A DNA stretch of 28,014 bases. It comes from Branchiostoma floridae (Eukaryota > Chordata > Leptocardii > Amphioxiformes > Branchiostomatidae). The translations under genes and the position numbers were made by a program. The notes under the pieces are model-generated. The model ran no database searches. It was not told the DNA's origin and saw only the letters and a list, made by a program, of their open reading frames with translations. Of the stretch, positions 12,001-19,170 are shown piece by piece. Numbering within the stretch: the first letter of the stretch is position 1; every line of letters begins with the position of its first letter. Where the stretch lies: positions 413,146 to 441,159 of the forward strand of contig NC_049994.1 in assembly GCF_000003815.2 (NCBI RefSeq), read 5' to 3'.

Positions 12001-15000
12001 ATAGCTGTAGTTTTATCCATAGAGTTCTGCGACCCTATACCTCCACCAAATTCCAAATCGTGGATTAGTACGAGGGGCGATCCAAGTTCTCGGCCTCACC
12101 CAGAAATAATAAGCACAACATCATAGTATGAAGCCTTTTTTTATCAATATCCTCTAAATTTCAAATCATTACAGTCATTACTTTCCAGGCATTCGCTTTT
12201 TGCTAATTAGAAGGTAAGTGGTGAGAAAAACAAGGGTGAATTGTGATCAGACATGTGTGGGTCGAGTTCCCCATGCCGTAAATTCTTTGTCATTAACAAA
12301 AGACTTGTCAAAATGTTTGATAATGATTCTCTTCCTATTTCAAGCAGAAAGAGGTAGGTGTCTGACTTCCAGCAGCAACAAGTTGTCCCGCACACCTCAG
12401 GTCGCAGCTACATTGTCCACGTTTTTTTTTCCTTCTACCTTACCTAACGTTACTGGGTGTCGCCTGCAAAGTAATGATCACACTAATTTGAATTTTGGTA
12501 CACATTCCTATAAGACTTTATACTTGACATCTGCTTCGAAATCTGAGTTGTGCTTATTATTTCTGGGTGAGGCCGAGGACTTATTTATCACCCCTCGTAT
12601 GTCTTCTATAACACTTAATTCTGTTGGAACGAACGTCACACACGTCTTTTGTTGAGTTCTATGAAGGTCATGCCATATTTCAAAATCATTTTGTATGCTT
12701 CTGACAATATAAATATCCAAGGACATATACATACAAATAATGATTATGATATTTTTTGATAATGCTTTTTAGCAGCAACTCACTGTCAGTCTTCTACCGC
12801 GTATGAAGTCTCGTATAGTATATGGGTATAACTAGACACCAGAAAGGCACACCAAACCCTTAAGGTGGGGTCACACATGCGTATATATTTAAGTCCGTAT
12901 GAGGCGCGCATGGGAGTATTTGCCTCCACTAGGCCCACAGGTCGTTGTAAAAAAAAATAGAAATCGGACAAACGTAAACATGTAACATGTCAGAGTTAGC
13001 AGGGTCGTTAACCATACCTTTCGGTTAGCTAACTCATCAAGCATGTTATGTATCTATATTTGTCCAATTTGTACTATTTTCCCCGCGACCTTTGGAGCCT
13101 GGTAGAGACTAAGAGCGCCATACGCACCTTAAACGGACATCAATATATACGCATGTGTGACCCCACCTTAAGACTTGATGGACCGTACCATTATGCACCC
13201 CCATGATGGTCCTCCCCACGATGATCATCTGGAATGACGTCTGCATCTGTGATCCCCACATCAGCAGGGCCCCTGAGACGGACAGCAGGTTGATGGACAC
13301 CATCGTCCATTTTCTACGGAACAAGATATGACAATGACAATAGAGTTTATTGCATATTCATGCCCTCTTTGGGCTAAATGCAGTAAGACGCCAAGAGTCT
13401 GATAAGTAAGCTATTTTATGTTCTACTTACGTCTATATTTCTACATGTTTCTTCTCTCTTCTTAAAACATGTTCTTCTATCAAACCATAGTTAGCCGATG
13501 ACATTATATATTTGAAAAAAAGTCTTCTTTTGTTAGTTGTGCATATTTCTATTTTGCAAGTGTAGTACTGTTGATATGGTGAGCGGCCATCCCGTCAAGC
13601 TTTGTTAAGTTGATTCAGTAGTACGTTTGTATTTGCGATATACTATCACCTTACTTCTGCTACACAACTAACATGGTAAAACTACTGATGGATAACCAAA
13701 GAGTTTCTAGGATATCATAGCGAACGTTTGAGTGACCATTTCACACTTGTTGGTAGACAAACTACTGTCTTTTTTCGGCAATCTTGCAGAGTTACTTGGT
13801 CATCGTGTAAACCTAAATAATATATCAGACAATGCCAAATTGTATTTTGTTCTCAGAGGTTCCGCATTGTTACAGTCTGTGTACAACTTTAAAACGATGC
13901 AACTCACGAAAACTTACATTGAGGATACAAAGCACTTCTAGCTCTACATGACTGTATCAGTCAAGTAGAGATAGAAGTCCCATCTGTACTTTTGTTAATT
14001 CTCTTTTTCATATGTACTCAATTAGGCTAATTGATACTATTTTATGTCTTGGGTGGTGGGAAATGGCGCACAGTTATGTTGACCTAAGTTACCTAAGTTC
14101 GCTAATTCATTTGTATTTTGTTATGTGGCGCTGTTAAAATAAGTTGTTACACTTTAGTGCAGCGCCACATTGTCCTTGTTATGTGTCTTTGAATAAAGAA
14201 AAAGAACATATGATATCGTGAGCGGCCATCCTGTCAAGCTTTGTTAAGTTGATTCAGTAGTAGGTTTGTATTTGCGATATACTATCACCTTACTTCTGCT
14301 ACACAACTAACATGGTAAAACTACTGATGGATAACAAAAGAGTTACTGAACTATTGTAGCGGACGTTTGGGTGACCACTTCACACTTGTTGGTAGACAAA
14401 CCACTGTCTTTGGTTAAAAGTCTACAACCCAGAGGAAGACAAGCATGGAAACTAGCTGTCAGTGAACATGGCAGTTTCATTATTTACCTTAAAAGCTATA
14501 TTGGCATGTAACCTATATAGACATTAATTATTGTTAAGCTGTACTTAAACTGTAAGTTGGTCAAATTTTTAGGAACTGATTGTCTAACAAGGATGTGAAA
14601 TCAACTCAGTTGCGCTTAAGATTCTAAAAACGAACTTGAGATATTTCAATATCTAGAGGGAATATGCCATTACCTTTGTGCCAAATTTCAACTCAAATGT
14701 GATTACTTTTCTAGTCGCCCTCCTGAAACCAACATAGCGTGATATTATATATAGAAGCTGTGGATTCACTAGTGTCGCACAGTCGAAGATTTGCGTCAAA
14801 ACCCTTTTACTTGGTTTGAAATTTTCTGAAATGTTCAAATATAATTCCTTGCACGTAATTTCCAAGCAGATCCTACAATGGCATAAGAAAGTACCAAACT
14901 GGCCAAGGAGTGCAGTCAGCCATTGAAGAGTCGTACATTTGCCATGTAGAATCTGCCTCCATTCGGCTAGAACAAAGGCTATTAACATCCAATTGTTTCC

Positions 15001-17656
15001 CAATCAAACTGTGCTTGCAGTGTAGGTGCTAATTGCCCACCTTCCTGTTTGGTGCTAACTTCCAACTGGGACATGTGCTGGTCACAGACTTTGTAAAGTA
15101 ATTAACACATGGCTACAGGGAGGGGCAGCAACACCATTGTTGAATAGAACTGCTCCTCCCTGTTTCAGTGCAGGCAGATCCCGGTAGCGAAACACACTCC
15201 TAAGCCAGCTTGACTCCTTTGCCAGCTTTTGATACTATCTTATGCTACCGTAGGATCTGCTTGGAGATTACTTGCACGTACCTTCCAAGAAATGACCTGG
15301 TGAGAGGCCCAACCAGAAGTGAGCCGACAAGCCCCCCTAGGCAGTAGATGGACACGGTGCACGACCACAGTATTGTCAACTGATCGCTGCCCAGTTCGAC
15401 ACCAAACATGGAGAAGTACGACTCACGATAGAATTTCTTGAGCTCCTGTAATGGTCATGCAGTAAGTAAAGATACTAAAAGGCTACAAAGAGAGGAATTT
15501 CTAATGGTCCTTATAATTCCTTGTAAAACAAGACTGGTGTTTGTTTTATTAAATATTGTTAATTTTTTTATTAAATATTTATTCATTTTCCATTACGATA
15601 AACAAAACATACAGACATTACAAAAACACAAAAGAAGCCACCCCTAGCAGATGCGTTACAAAGAAATTAATGAATTGATAAATATCGACATAGTATGATA
15701 AATAAAGATGCAACTTAAGCTTTACGTAAAGAAAATTGATAAAACTATAAATAATGAGACAGTATGGTAAAAGACTGGTGTTTTTGTAAGGAACTACAGC
15801 TGTTAATGGAGGTTCCATGTTTTACAGACTCTATCAAACTTGTTGGAAGAGTAGGGATCCGTCGATAAAGGTTAGATATTCAAATGACAACAAACGGTCA
15901 GAATTCGAAGTTTCAGACAGTATCCGCTGTCCTTTGCTGGTGATCCACTGTGCCTCGTCGCTGACGAAAGACATCTGATGCTGTGTGAAACACCTGACCG
16001 TTTCCTAACTGCTACACTAGGGGTGGGTACCGCTACAGAAAATTCAGGTCCAGGTCCGGTTCAGGTCCAGAGGACCACCTGTATTAATTTCACTTTAGAG
16101 CAAGAATACTTAAAGAAATGATCGGTGATATTGACGTACCTGTTCAGGTACATTCAGCACACCGACGGTGTATCCTAACTGGAAAGACCCCGGAGCATCG
16201 ATAAACACACGCGAGGCCAGAACGAAAGTCAACTTCTGAAATTCAACATATATGTTTGAACCTTTGCTTATTACTGAAAGCTCAAATCGACCTGTAGGCC
16301 GCTTTTCATTGTACGGTCATGACACGAAGAGGCAAGGGTCGACCAAGTATATAACAGAGATACAATGTACATGTATCTTAAAGTCCTTGTAAGTCTTATA
16401 CTTCTACATGTCTATATACACATCTATTACATACGTGATACTAGATAGCTAACAGTGAGAGCTGCTACATGATTCTATCCAGAATCATATTTAATAATAA
16501 GTCATGAGACAGGGGCAAAATGACGCGAGACCAGCTCATCAGAAGCATCCAAGAAACAAGAGTCTGAAAACTCAAACCTGCATGAAATATTTCGTTCTGT
16601 GATAGTGCGTATGGCGTGTTGTGGGATTGATATCACGAATTGACGTTTGGCTAAATTATTCCTTGTCATAGGAGGTAGGCCACGGAATATTGTGATTGAA
16701 TCGCCAGTTCTAAACTGCCGGGTGGGTGTTCCGAGTGTGACCCGAAATGAAGTACTCGGGACCAACCGAGCGGGTGACGAATGTCGGCGAGTTCCGAGTG
16801 AAGGCACCCGAAGTTTGGCGGAGCCGACAAGCACCTGACGGGGGCGTCCCATTATGGGCCACTCTCACCAAGCGGAGGCACGTTGCATGGAGGCACTGTG
16901 GAGGTACTGCGAAGTTTTTTCACAGAGGCACCTTTGCGCTACGCCAGAAAGCAACTGGATATATATGATTTTGGAAACGGTCTGACGTTTAAATTAGCAT
17001 CCACTGGTTTTCGTCAGTGTCAACTAGCTATAGCATCCACTTGTTTCGTCAGTGTCACTGCTTGTGTAACTGCTTTTTGGCGCATCTTATTACTTGGATG
17101 TCTAACCTTCATCGACGTACATTTGCGTCATTTTAGCCTCTTTTCTCGTGCACTCTCACTGACGCGAGGCACTGTTGCGTTTCAAGTCCAGGTGAACGGG
17201 TGATTGGAAATCGAAGCGTTGTCAATTTATCAAAAATGACTTAAATGCGCACGTTGGATTTCGTTGGAGGCACATTGGAGATACGTTTGCATTGTCGAAA
17301 TCAACAGTGCCTCCAACGTGACTCCGACTGGTGAGATGGGCCCTTTTTAGCACACCGGGTTGCTATCATCTGGTGGCTGGGGCCCTTCCTTAACAACAAT
17401 TCAGAGGCCTACTGCCGATGGTCCTGTTGGCAGCCATTATGTAAGAACAAGATTCTAGTTTGTTGTCTGCTTGTTTGTTATTTGTAATTGTATAAATCTC
17501 TACCTGAACAATGCATTTCTTGAAAAAAAAGGGTTACAGAATTTCATATTATGATCTCTGAATATCATATCATTCAATATTATATCAGTTCGTACTTACC
17601 CCTTTCGTGGCTTCAGAGAGGTCCACCTCGGTTTTGGTATTGTCGTCTCTCTTCAT
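1..17656 (-). CDS. SLC2A: SLC2A/GLUT-family facilitative sugar transporter, class II-like (split gene, 3' end missing)
   Basis: Major facilitator superfamily sugar/polyol uniporter of the plasma membrane. Eleven coding exons were placed by translating the minus strand and matching GLUT landmarks in order: 17656-17600, 16235-16140, 15445-15282, 13313-13189, 11499-11359, 10620-10483, 5390-5200, 4425-4315, 1908-1804, 1090-1027 and 75-1. Together they give about 422 codons of a family length near 500; the last segments and the tail are beyond the left edge. Landmarks are GRK after TM2, NLRG after TM4, LPESPR after TM6, QQFCG in TM7, DKAGRK after TM8 and GPIP in TM10. Junction phases agree throughout except exon 9 to 10. 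Similarity to class II members comes from APPVFF in TM5, GGINVLAAVVS in TM8 and YIITGEMFRQ after GPIP. No N-X-S/T sequon is present in the first extracellular loop. No frameshift or internal stop was seen, so the gene looks intact. The substrate cannot be told from sequence. Confidence 0.93.
110..428. mobile_element. TTAA foldback MITE, copy 1
   Basis: Starts TTAA-GGTGGGTTCACACCTGCG and ends CGCATATGTGACCCCACC followed by TTTA, a decayed TTAA. The interior is nearly palindromic: a GGACAAA block pairs with TTTGTCC in the other half. It matches copy 3 along its length. It lies in the intron directly upstream of GLUT exon 11, about 35 bp from the acceptor. It has no coding capacity. The TTAA target suggests mobilisation by a piggyBac-type transposase. 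Confidence 0.85.
787..886. other. Assembly gap (100 N)
   Basis: A run of exactly 100 N, probably a gap of nominal size. It lies in the intron between GLUT exons 10 and 11. The flanking frames that read X through it are artefacts. The rest of 432-1026 holds nothing I recognise. Confidence 0.99.
1027..1090 (-). CDS. SLC2A: GLUT exon 10: TM10
   Basis: WIAYLSIVFVIVYILAFAIGL plus one base, matching W-x-x-Y-L-S-I-V of TM10. The donor GTAAAA keeps phase with exon 11 (G + GC gives Gly of GPIP). The acceptor is uncertain. TACCAG at 1094-1091 keeps phase with the GAG donor of exon 9. An upstream CAG at 1146-1144 would add about 17 residues and needs a weaker GTTTGA donor in exon 9. Confidence 0.8.
1144..1803. 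other. GLUT intron 9, no recognised element
   Basis: Between exons 9 and 10. I see no second gene, clear repeat or RNA here. An undetected small exon for the TM9-TM10 loop cannot be excluded, given the uncertain splice of exon 10. Confidence 0.5.
1804..1908 (-). CDS. SLC2A: GLUT exon 9: DKAGRK loop and TM9
   Basis: Thirty-five codons. I chose the acceptor TTTGTCCAG because it joins VVS of exon 8 to LMVVDKAGRKALLMW, exactly the family pattern. The exon then runs through STAIVIFSFAVLTIALGLTE to a donor GTGAAT. The end of a TTAA foldback MITE lies only about 30 bp upstream of the acceptor, so the branch-point region is close to or inside the insertion. Confidence 0.92.
1940..2240. mobile_element. 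TTAA foldback MITE, copy 2 (gapped, right end lost)
   Basis: The left end TTAA-GGTGGGGTCACAGGTGCG matches copies 1 and 3. The right half (CTGTGGAGCCTGGTAGAGAC to ATATATACGCAT) is present but stops before the terminal TGTGACCCCACC. Most of the interior is N. The left end is about 30 bp from the exon 9 acceptor. Confidence 0.8.
2000..2167. other. Assembly gap (168 N)
   Basis: A run of N inside foldback MITE copy 2. Near-palindromic sequence may explain the failure to assemble. Confidence 0.99.
2475..3416. mobile_element. piggyBac-like nonautonomous element, 942 bp
   Basis: Flanked by TTAA at 2471-2474 and 3417-3420. The terminal inverted repeats are CCCTATTCAGAC and GTCTGAATAGGG, followed inside by G-rich and C-rich runs. 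The CCCT start next to TTAA is the classic piggyBac end. Subterminal matches (CACCAAATTT near the left end, AAATTTGGTG near the right) extend the symmetry. No transposase frame was found. The interior carries a cluster of TGACGTCA/TGACGTAA motifs at about 2610-2675, 2813-2843 and 3072-3082. Confidence 0.88.
3421..3635. mobile_element. Small MITE with CCCTTAAA ends
   Basis: The ends CCCTTAAACTGCCA and TGGCAATTTAAGGG are inverted repeats. It abuts the TTAA of the neighbouring piggyBac-like element. It contains the 16-bp palindrome CCCGGATATATCCGGG near 3471-3486, and internal sequence resembles the left part of the element at 8571. Confidence 0.6.
3640..4314. other. GLUT intron 8, retroelement tail and unassigned sequence
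   Basis: At 3780-3812 a GACCGAAACGTCGGTGAGAA then TAAA segment resembles the 3' tail of a retroelement. A minus-strand frame at 4221-3976 has paired Cys (CSVCKNSRNC ... CLQCQK) but no recognisable domain. It could be a decayed transposon fragment. Confidence 0.4.
4315..4425 (-). CDS. SLC2A: GLUT exon 8: TM7 end and most of TM8
   Basis: Thirty-seven codons in phase 0 at both ends. It encodes ILFYSTSIFVQAGVPKEYSD followed by YATIGVGGINVLAAVVS, matching the FYYSTSIF...YATIG block of GLUTs. The Asn equivalent to N317 of GLUT1 is kept. The acceptor is TTTCAG and the donor GTACGG. No long open frame marks this exon; it was found by reading the strand. Confidence 0.93.
4640..5075 (-). mobile_element. 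LINE 3' fragment (end of reverse-transcriptase ORF and 3'UTR)
   Basis: The minus strand translates to TITGSFFPRTIKEWNELEPS then VAEAESLSQFKTELGRA and a stop. SFFPRTI-x-x-WN followed by a V-x-A-x-SL-x-x-FK segment is the hallmark C-terminus of CR1/L2/Jockey-type reverse-transcriptase ORFs. The 3'UTR ends in a short ATG/GATGATG run near 4638, a typical tail. It is 5' truncated and sits in the intron between GLUT exons 7 and 8. Confidence 0.8.
5200..5390 (-). CDS. SLC2A: GLUT exon 7: intracellular helical domain and TM7
   Basis: Two bases and 63 codons. It begins LMKLQGAHINQDV, has a charged segment (MKTEHENELKEPK) and ends SRSLRPQLSICVVLWLGQQ then FCGIIA. The TM7 Q-Q-x-x-G core is present, but the Asn expected three residues after the G-containing core (N288 in GLUT1) is Ile. 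The donor is GTACAA. Confidence 0.94.
5486..5931. mobile_element. hAT-like MITE with TAGGGGTGGGTACC ends
   Basis: Left end TAGGGGTGGGTACCGGTACC; right end GTACTGGTACATACCCCTA, its approximate inverse. CCATGCC occurs just outside both ends and may be part of the target duplication. The interior is rich in GGTCC/GGACC (ACCGGACCTG, GGTCCGGACC). A related end lies at 16017. The left end is about 95 bp upstream of the exon 7 acceptor. Confidence 0.7.
5940..6479. other. GLUT intron 6, flank of satellite with TTTC microsatellite
   Basis: A short (TTCT)n run lies at about 6310-6343. The preceding TATGGTGAAATATATTGTAT block recurs in degraded form near 8020 and 8440, suggesting one compound repeat unit around the 163-bp array. 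Confidence 0.5.
6480..7540. repeat. 163-bp tandem array, about 6 copies
   Basis: The word AATGCTTATTTTTGCGA recurs with starts at 6625, 6788, 6951, 7114, 7278 and (diverged) 7443, so the period is 163-165 bp. Each unit also has CAAAAAAGGACACTTTTGG, CTGTACC(C/T)TGGTAT and TGTGCCTTGATAAT. Copies 2-5 are close; the outer ones are more diverged. Minus-strand frames of 80-97 residues here are repeat translations. It lies in the intron between GLUT exons 6 and 7. Confidence 0.93.
7541..8570. other. GLUT intron 6, no recognised gene
   Basis: Unique-looking sequence. It holds a CCAATCA at about 7769 and an inverted CCAAT (GATTGG) near 7872, about 100 bp apart. I see no gene, RNA or complete element. 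Confidence 0.4.
8571..9993. mobile_element. About 1.4-kb element with CCCTTGTCCTGC inverted ends
   Basis: Left end CCCTTGTCCTGC (about 8573) and right end GCAGGACAAGGG (to about 9993) are exact 12-bp inverted repeats. The left end carries two CCGGTTATACAACCGG hairpins within 70 bp. Internal frames up to 104 residues show no transposase motif, so it is probably a nonautonomous or decayed DNA transposon. An AATAAA occurs near 9733. Confidence 0.55.
9998..10482. other. GLUT intron 6, no recognised element
   Basis: A-rich run near 10062-10075; otherwise I see nothing identifiable. The plus-strand frame at 10280-10492 is cysteine- and phenylalanine-rich and overlaps the exon 6 end; it is not a gene. 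Confidence 0.4.
10483..10620 (-). CDS. SLC2A: GLUT exon 6: TM6 and PESPR motif
   Basis: Two bases, 45 codons and one base. It encodes EGRWPYLLGFYVIPAVLQSF and then LPESPRCLLIDKGDPEASRR. PESPR after TM6 is a diagnostic sugar-transporter motif. The final G joins CC of exon 7 to make Ala, giving ASRRALMKLQG across the junction. Confidence 0.95.
10719..10850. mobile_element. Partial piggyBac-like end, related to 2475-3416
   Basis: TTAA at 10715-10718 is followed by CCATATTCAGACCGCGC, matching the left end of the 942-bp element (CCCTATTCAGACCGGGC). Similarity continues through CCCTGGA, ACGAC and CACCAAATTT. The opposite end was not found. It starts about 95 bp upstream of the exon 6 acceptor. The right boundary is approximate. 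Confidence 0.65.
11359..11499 (-). CDS. SLC2A: GLUT exon 5: TM4 end, NLRG loop and TM5
   Basis: Two bases, 46 codons and one base. Landmarks are SMYVAEVTPPNLRGALGT and TTGILVSQILGLPQIL. The TM5 position that carries the sugar-contacting Gln (Q161) in class I transporters falls in APPVFF, so Gln is replaced, as in GLUT9 and GLUT11. The donor is a consensus GTAAGT. Confidence 0.94.
11520..12068. other. GLUT intron 4, no recognised element
   Basis: Nothing with coding, RNA or clear repeat features was seen in this stretch. Confidence 0.4.
12071..12597. mobile_element. Mariner-like MITE, TA target sites
   Basis: TA flanks both ends (12069-12070 and 12598-12599). The inverted ends are CGAGGGGCGATCC and TATCACCCCTCG, continuing into a 35-bp matched block: CGGCCTCACCCAGAAATAAT plus AAGCACAAC at the left, its complement at 12548-12577. 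A TA target and CGAGGG ends fit Tc1/mariner elements. The 145-residue plus-strand frame inside spans the right arm and is not a gene. Confidence 0.82.
12863..13168. mobile_element. TTAA foldback MITE, copy 3 (complete)
   Basis: The best-preserved copy. TTAA is present at both ends (12860-12863 and 13168-13171). The inverted ends are GGTGGGGTCACACATGCGTA and TACGCATGTGTGACCCCACC, and symmetry continues through most of the element. It ends about 20 bp from the GLUT exon 4 donor. Confidence 0.92.
13189..13313 (-). CDS. SLC2A: GLUT exon 4: TM3 and start of TM4
   Basis: One base, 41 codons and one base. It completes the GR-K motif (KWTMVSINLLSVSGALLMWG) and continues SQMQTSFQMIIVGRTIMGVHN. The GRTIMG segment corresponds to the conserved TM4 G-R-x-x-x-G. 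The donor after AATG is GTACGG, and a foldback MITE starts about 20 bp into the intron. Confidence 0.94.
13572..13772. repeat. 200-bp direct repeat, left copy
   Basis: Begins GATATGGTGAGCGGCCATCC and ends ACTACTGTCTTT. It is about 93 percent identical by eye to 14211-14412. The pair flanks a LINE-like 3' end. Confidence 0.88.
13773..14207 (+). mobile_element. LINE-like 3' fragment between the direct repeats
   Basis: An open frame to TAG at about 13941 is followed by a roughly 265-bp 3'UTR ending GTCTTTGAATAAAGAAAAAG, just before the second direct repeat. GTGGCGCTG and CAGCGCCACA in the UTR could form a hairpin. The frame reads FFGNLAELLGHRVNLNNISD and resembles a retroelement ORF end only weakly. 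An internal region of a small LTR-type element is the alternative. Confidence 0.5.
14211..14412. repeat. 200-bp direct repeat, right copy
   Basis: Begins GATATCGTGAGCGGCCATCC and ends CCACTGTCTTT. Differences from the left copy are scattered substitutions, with more in the last third. Confidence 0.88.
14856..15270. mobile_element. hAT-type MITE with 8-bp target duplication at exon 3 donor
   Basis: The target duplication CTTGCACG lies at 14848-14855 and 15271-15278. The inverted ends are TAATTTCCAAGCAGATCCTA and TAGGATCTGCTTGGAGATTA. Partial symmetry continues inward (GCATAAGA/TCTTATGC, AGTACCAAA/TTTTGATACT). An 8-bp duplication is the hAT signature. The right duplication occupies intron positions +4 to +11 after exon 3. 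The 116-residue minus-strand frame here is not a gene. Confidence 0.88.
15282..15445 (-). CDS. SLC2A: GLUT exon 3: first extracellular loop and TM2
   Basis: Fifty-four codons plus AG, which is completed to Arg by exon 4. It begins ELKKFYRESY and contains LTILWSCTVSIYCLGG and GSLLVGPLTRSFLGR, a close match to the loop 1/TM2 block of GLUTs. The usual Asn-linked glycosylation sequon of this loop is absent. The donor GTACGTGCAAG overlaps the target-site duplication of a MITE at 14856-15270. Confidence 0.94.
15446..16139. other. GLUT intron 2, with MITE end fragment
   Basis: At about 16017-16080, CTAGGGGTGGGTACCGCTAC followed by repeated CAGGTCC/GGTTCAGGTCC matches the left end of the hAT-like element at 5486; the other end was not found. 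The rest is AT-rich without recognised features. Confidence 0.55.
16140..16235 (-). CDS. SLC2A: GLUT exon 2: TM1
   Basis: Thirty-two codons in phase 0 at both ends. It is preceded by TTTCAG and followed by GTACGT. It contains the TM1 signature GSFQLGYTVGVLNVPEQ, which corresponds to the G-S-x-Q-x-G-Y-x-x-G-V-x-N-x-P pattern of sugar transporters. Confidence 0.92.
16854..17343. mobile_element. 490-bp MITE with GGGCC...CTCACCA ends
   Basis: Left end GGGCCACTCTCACCAAGCGG; right end CGACTGGTGAGATGGGCCC, its approximate inverse. GAGGCAC recurs at least five times inside, and GGAGGCACTGT has its inverse ACAGTGCCTCC at the other end. It lies in intron 1 of the transporter gene. The target duplication is unclear. 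Confidence 0.72.
17600..17656 (-). CDS. SLC2A: GLUT exon 1: start codon and cytoplasmic N-terminus
   Basis: Nineteen codons, MKRDDNTKTEVDLSEATKG, followed by a strong donor (GTAAGT at 17599). A TAA lies in frame two codons before the ATG, so this is the first possible in-frame start. The short charged N-terminus before TM1 is typical of GLUT proteins. It ends in phase 0 and joins KLTFVLAS of exon 2. Confidence 0.82.
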
Positions 17657-17752
17657 TTCTTATTCTGTTCCCTCCTGCCGAAGATTAAGTCGTCGTGAAA
17701 TCTAAAATTTTGAAACAGGAGGTTGTTATCTTAGAGAGTCCATTTGTCTGCA

Positions 17753-17759
17753 TGATTGG
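17753..17759 (-). promoter_or_regulatory. Possible CCAAT box upstream of GLUT start
   Basis: The minus strand reads AGCCAATCA about 100 bp before the ATG. No clear TATA box was seen. A 5'UTR intron is also possible because AG acceptor-like sites lie between here and the ATG. This could be chance. Confidence 0.2.
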
Positions 17760-17908
17760 CTAAAAGAACAATACATAAGGTTAATTTCATCCCAGTGAGT
17801 TAAGACACTTGAAGACCCCCAGCGAAGGAAGTGTTTGCTCCCCGAGCAACACATAGCAATCACCTTTGACCCCAATTTTCCCAGATTTCCCTCATTGTTC
17901 GATAATAC

Positions 17909-18293
17909 ACCTTTCTCACGCGGCGGCCGTGATGGATCTAAAAAGAGTTCAATGCGGCAAACAAAAGAATGTCCATCATAATTAGCAGTTGAACCAAAGA
18001 TAGCCTGGCAATTAGGAAATTGACCAATAAGAGAATGGCTGCATGTCCGTCAAATATTTGTATTATTATGTTTTTATTTTGCATCTCTTAAGGGACTATG
18101 GGATCAGTACGCGAGTCTAAATTGCTACATATTTCGCTGCATAACACTAGTTATAATACTTATTATTTGTTCTTATACTGTGAAAATTTGTGTGGTCTGG
18201 GGAAAACTAAATGGGAGCTGATTTTAGGAATAAGTTTTGTCTGTTTGCCTCATTGACCTCGTCTTCAATCTATCATGGCCGCCGCGTGAGAAA
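17909..18293. mobile_element. 385-bp MITE with ACCTTTCTCACGCGGCGGCC ends
   Basis: Left end ACCTTTCTCACGCGGCGGCC; right end GGCCGCCGCGTGAGAAAGGT, an exact 20-bp inverse. The interior is AT-rich. It lies about 250 bp upstream of the GLUT start codon, so it may sit in the promoter region. Confidence 0.82.
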
Positions 18294-18299
18294 GGTAGC

Positions 18300-18965
18300 T
18301 CCCTCCCCACCTAGTGTGAAAACATTCCCAGAGGGCTGCCACCTGGCCAGGTGAGAAGTTACCTTTCACCCTGTAGAGTCATGAAGTGTTGTTTGACAGT
18401 ACTGTCTAGAAAGGCAAGCAGGGTATGTATTGGGTAAAGCCTGTTGTCTCAGAAAAATGGTTTTCCAAAGCATATATCAGTCTGATTTTTTTTTCTGTTA
18501 TCTTCTACACATAGCCTGGAATATACAGCTGTATTGTTTACATTTCGGCAATTTGACATGTGCAAGTAAGGAAATGAGCACCTCATTTATAGTGGTGCCC
18601 ATTTTGTAACTTTAAAAAATGCTTCATTCGAAATGCATAAAAAATACAGCAGGCCACGTTTCTTTTCCCCCCAGTTTGTAATCAAACAAGAAATGCATAG
18701 AAGAGCATCGTCCACAGAAGTAGTACAGATCTAATCCAAACTCTCCCACAATACTTATATAGACCAGATCCGTTGTGGCCGTTAACAGGCGTTAGAAGAC
18801 ATAGCTGCTCTATACCTTTAAAAAGACAGAATTTGCTACTCCAGCAGGAAAATCAAGTTAACGCCACAACATGAATAGACAGTGAGTTTCAGCTATGACC
18901 ATCTGTAAACCGTTCGGATTTGTATACTCAGACCGGGTGCATGTCTTTCTGGACATAACATACGT
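18300..18965. other. Intergenic, no recognised feature
   Basis: Unique-looking sequence upstream of the transporter gene. No coding exon, RNA or repeat was recognised. Confidence 0.4.
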
Positions 18966-18968
18966 TCG

Positions 18969-19170
18969 CATAATTCCACCAGGTGCCATTATATCGCCAC
19001 CTCAGAAAACGTTGTTATAGAGGCCTTCTCAAGATTGTCTTCAACACCTAAATATCTGAATTGTATTACATTTAGGATATTCAACATTCATTGTTCAAGA
19101 CAATCTTGGGAAGAACTCCATACTAACGTTTTCTTGAGGTGGCGGTATTATGGCACCTGGTGGAATTATG
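18969..19170. repeat. Foldback repeat, family with 23848
   Basis: Left arm CATAATTCCACCAGGTGCCA; right arm TGGCACCTGGTGGAATTATG, exact inverses. Symmetry continues through CGCCACCTCA/TGAGGTGGCG and CAAGATTGTCTT/AAGACAATCTTG to a short centre near 19068. A single arm recurs at 23848-23955. Confidence 0.88.

Noticed and set aside
12218-12655. 145-residue plus-strand frame
   Set aside because: Spans the interior and right arm of the mariner-like MITE; no domain and no splice-consistent neighbours.
16502-17203. Plus and minus frames of 63-116 residues
   Set aside because: They overlap one another on both strands and run into the 490-bp MITE; no family resemblance.
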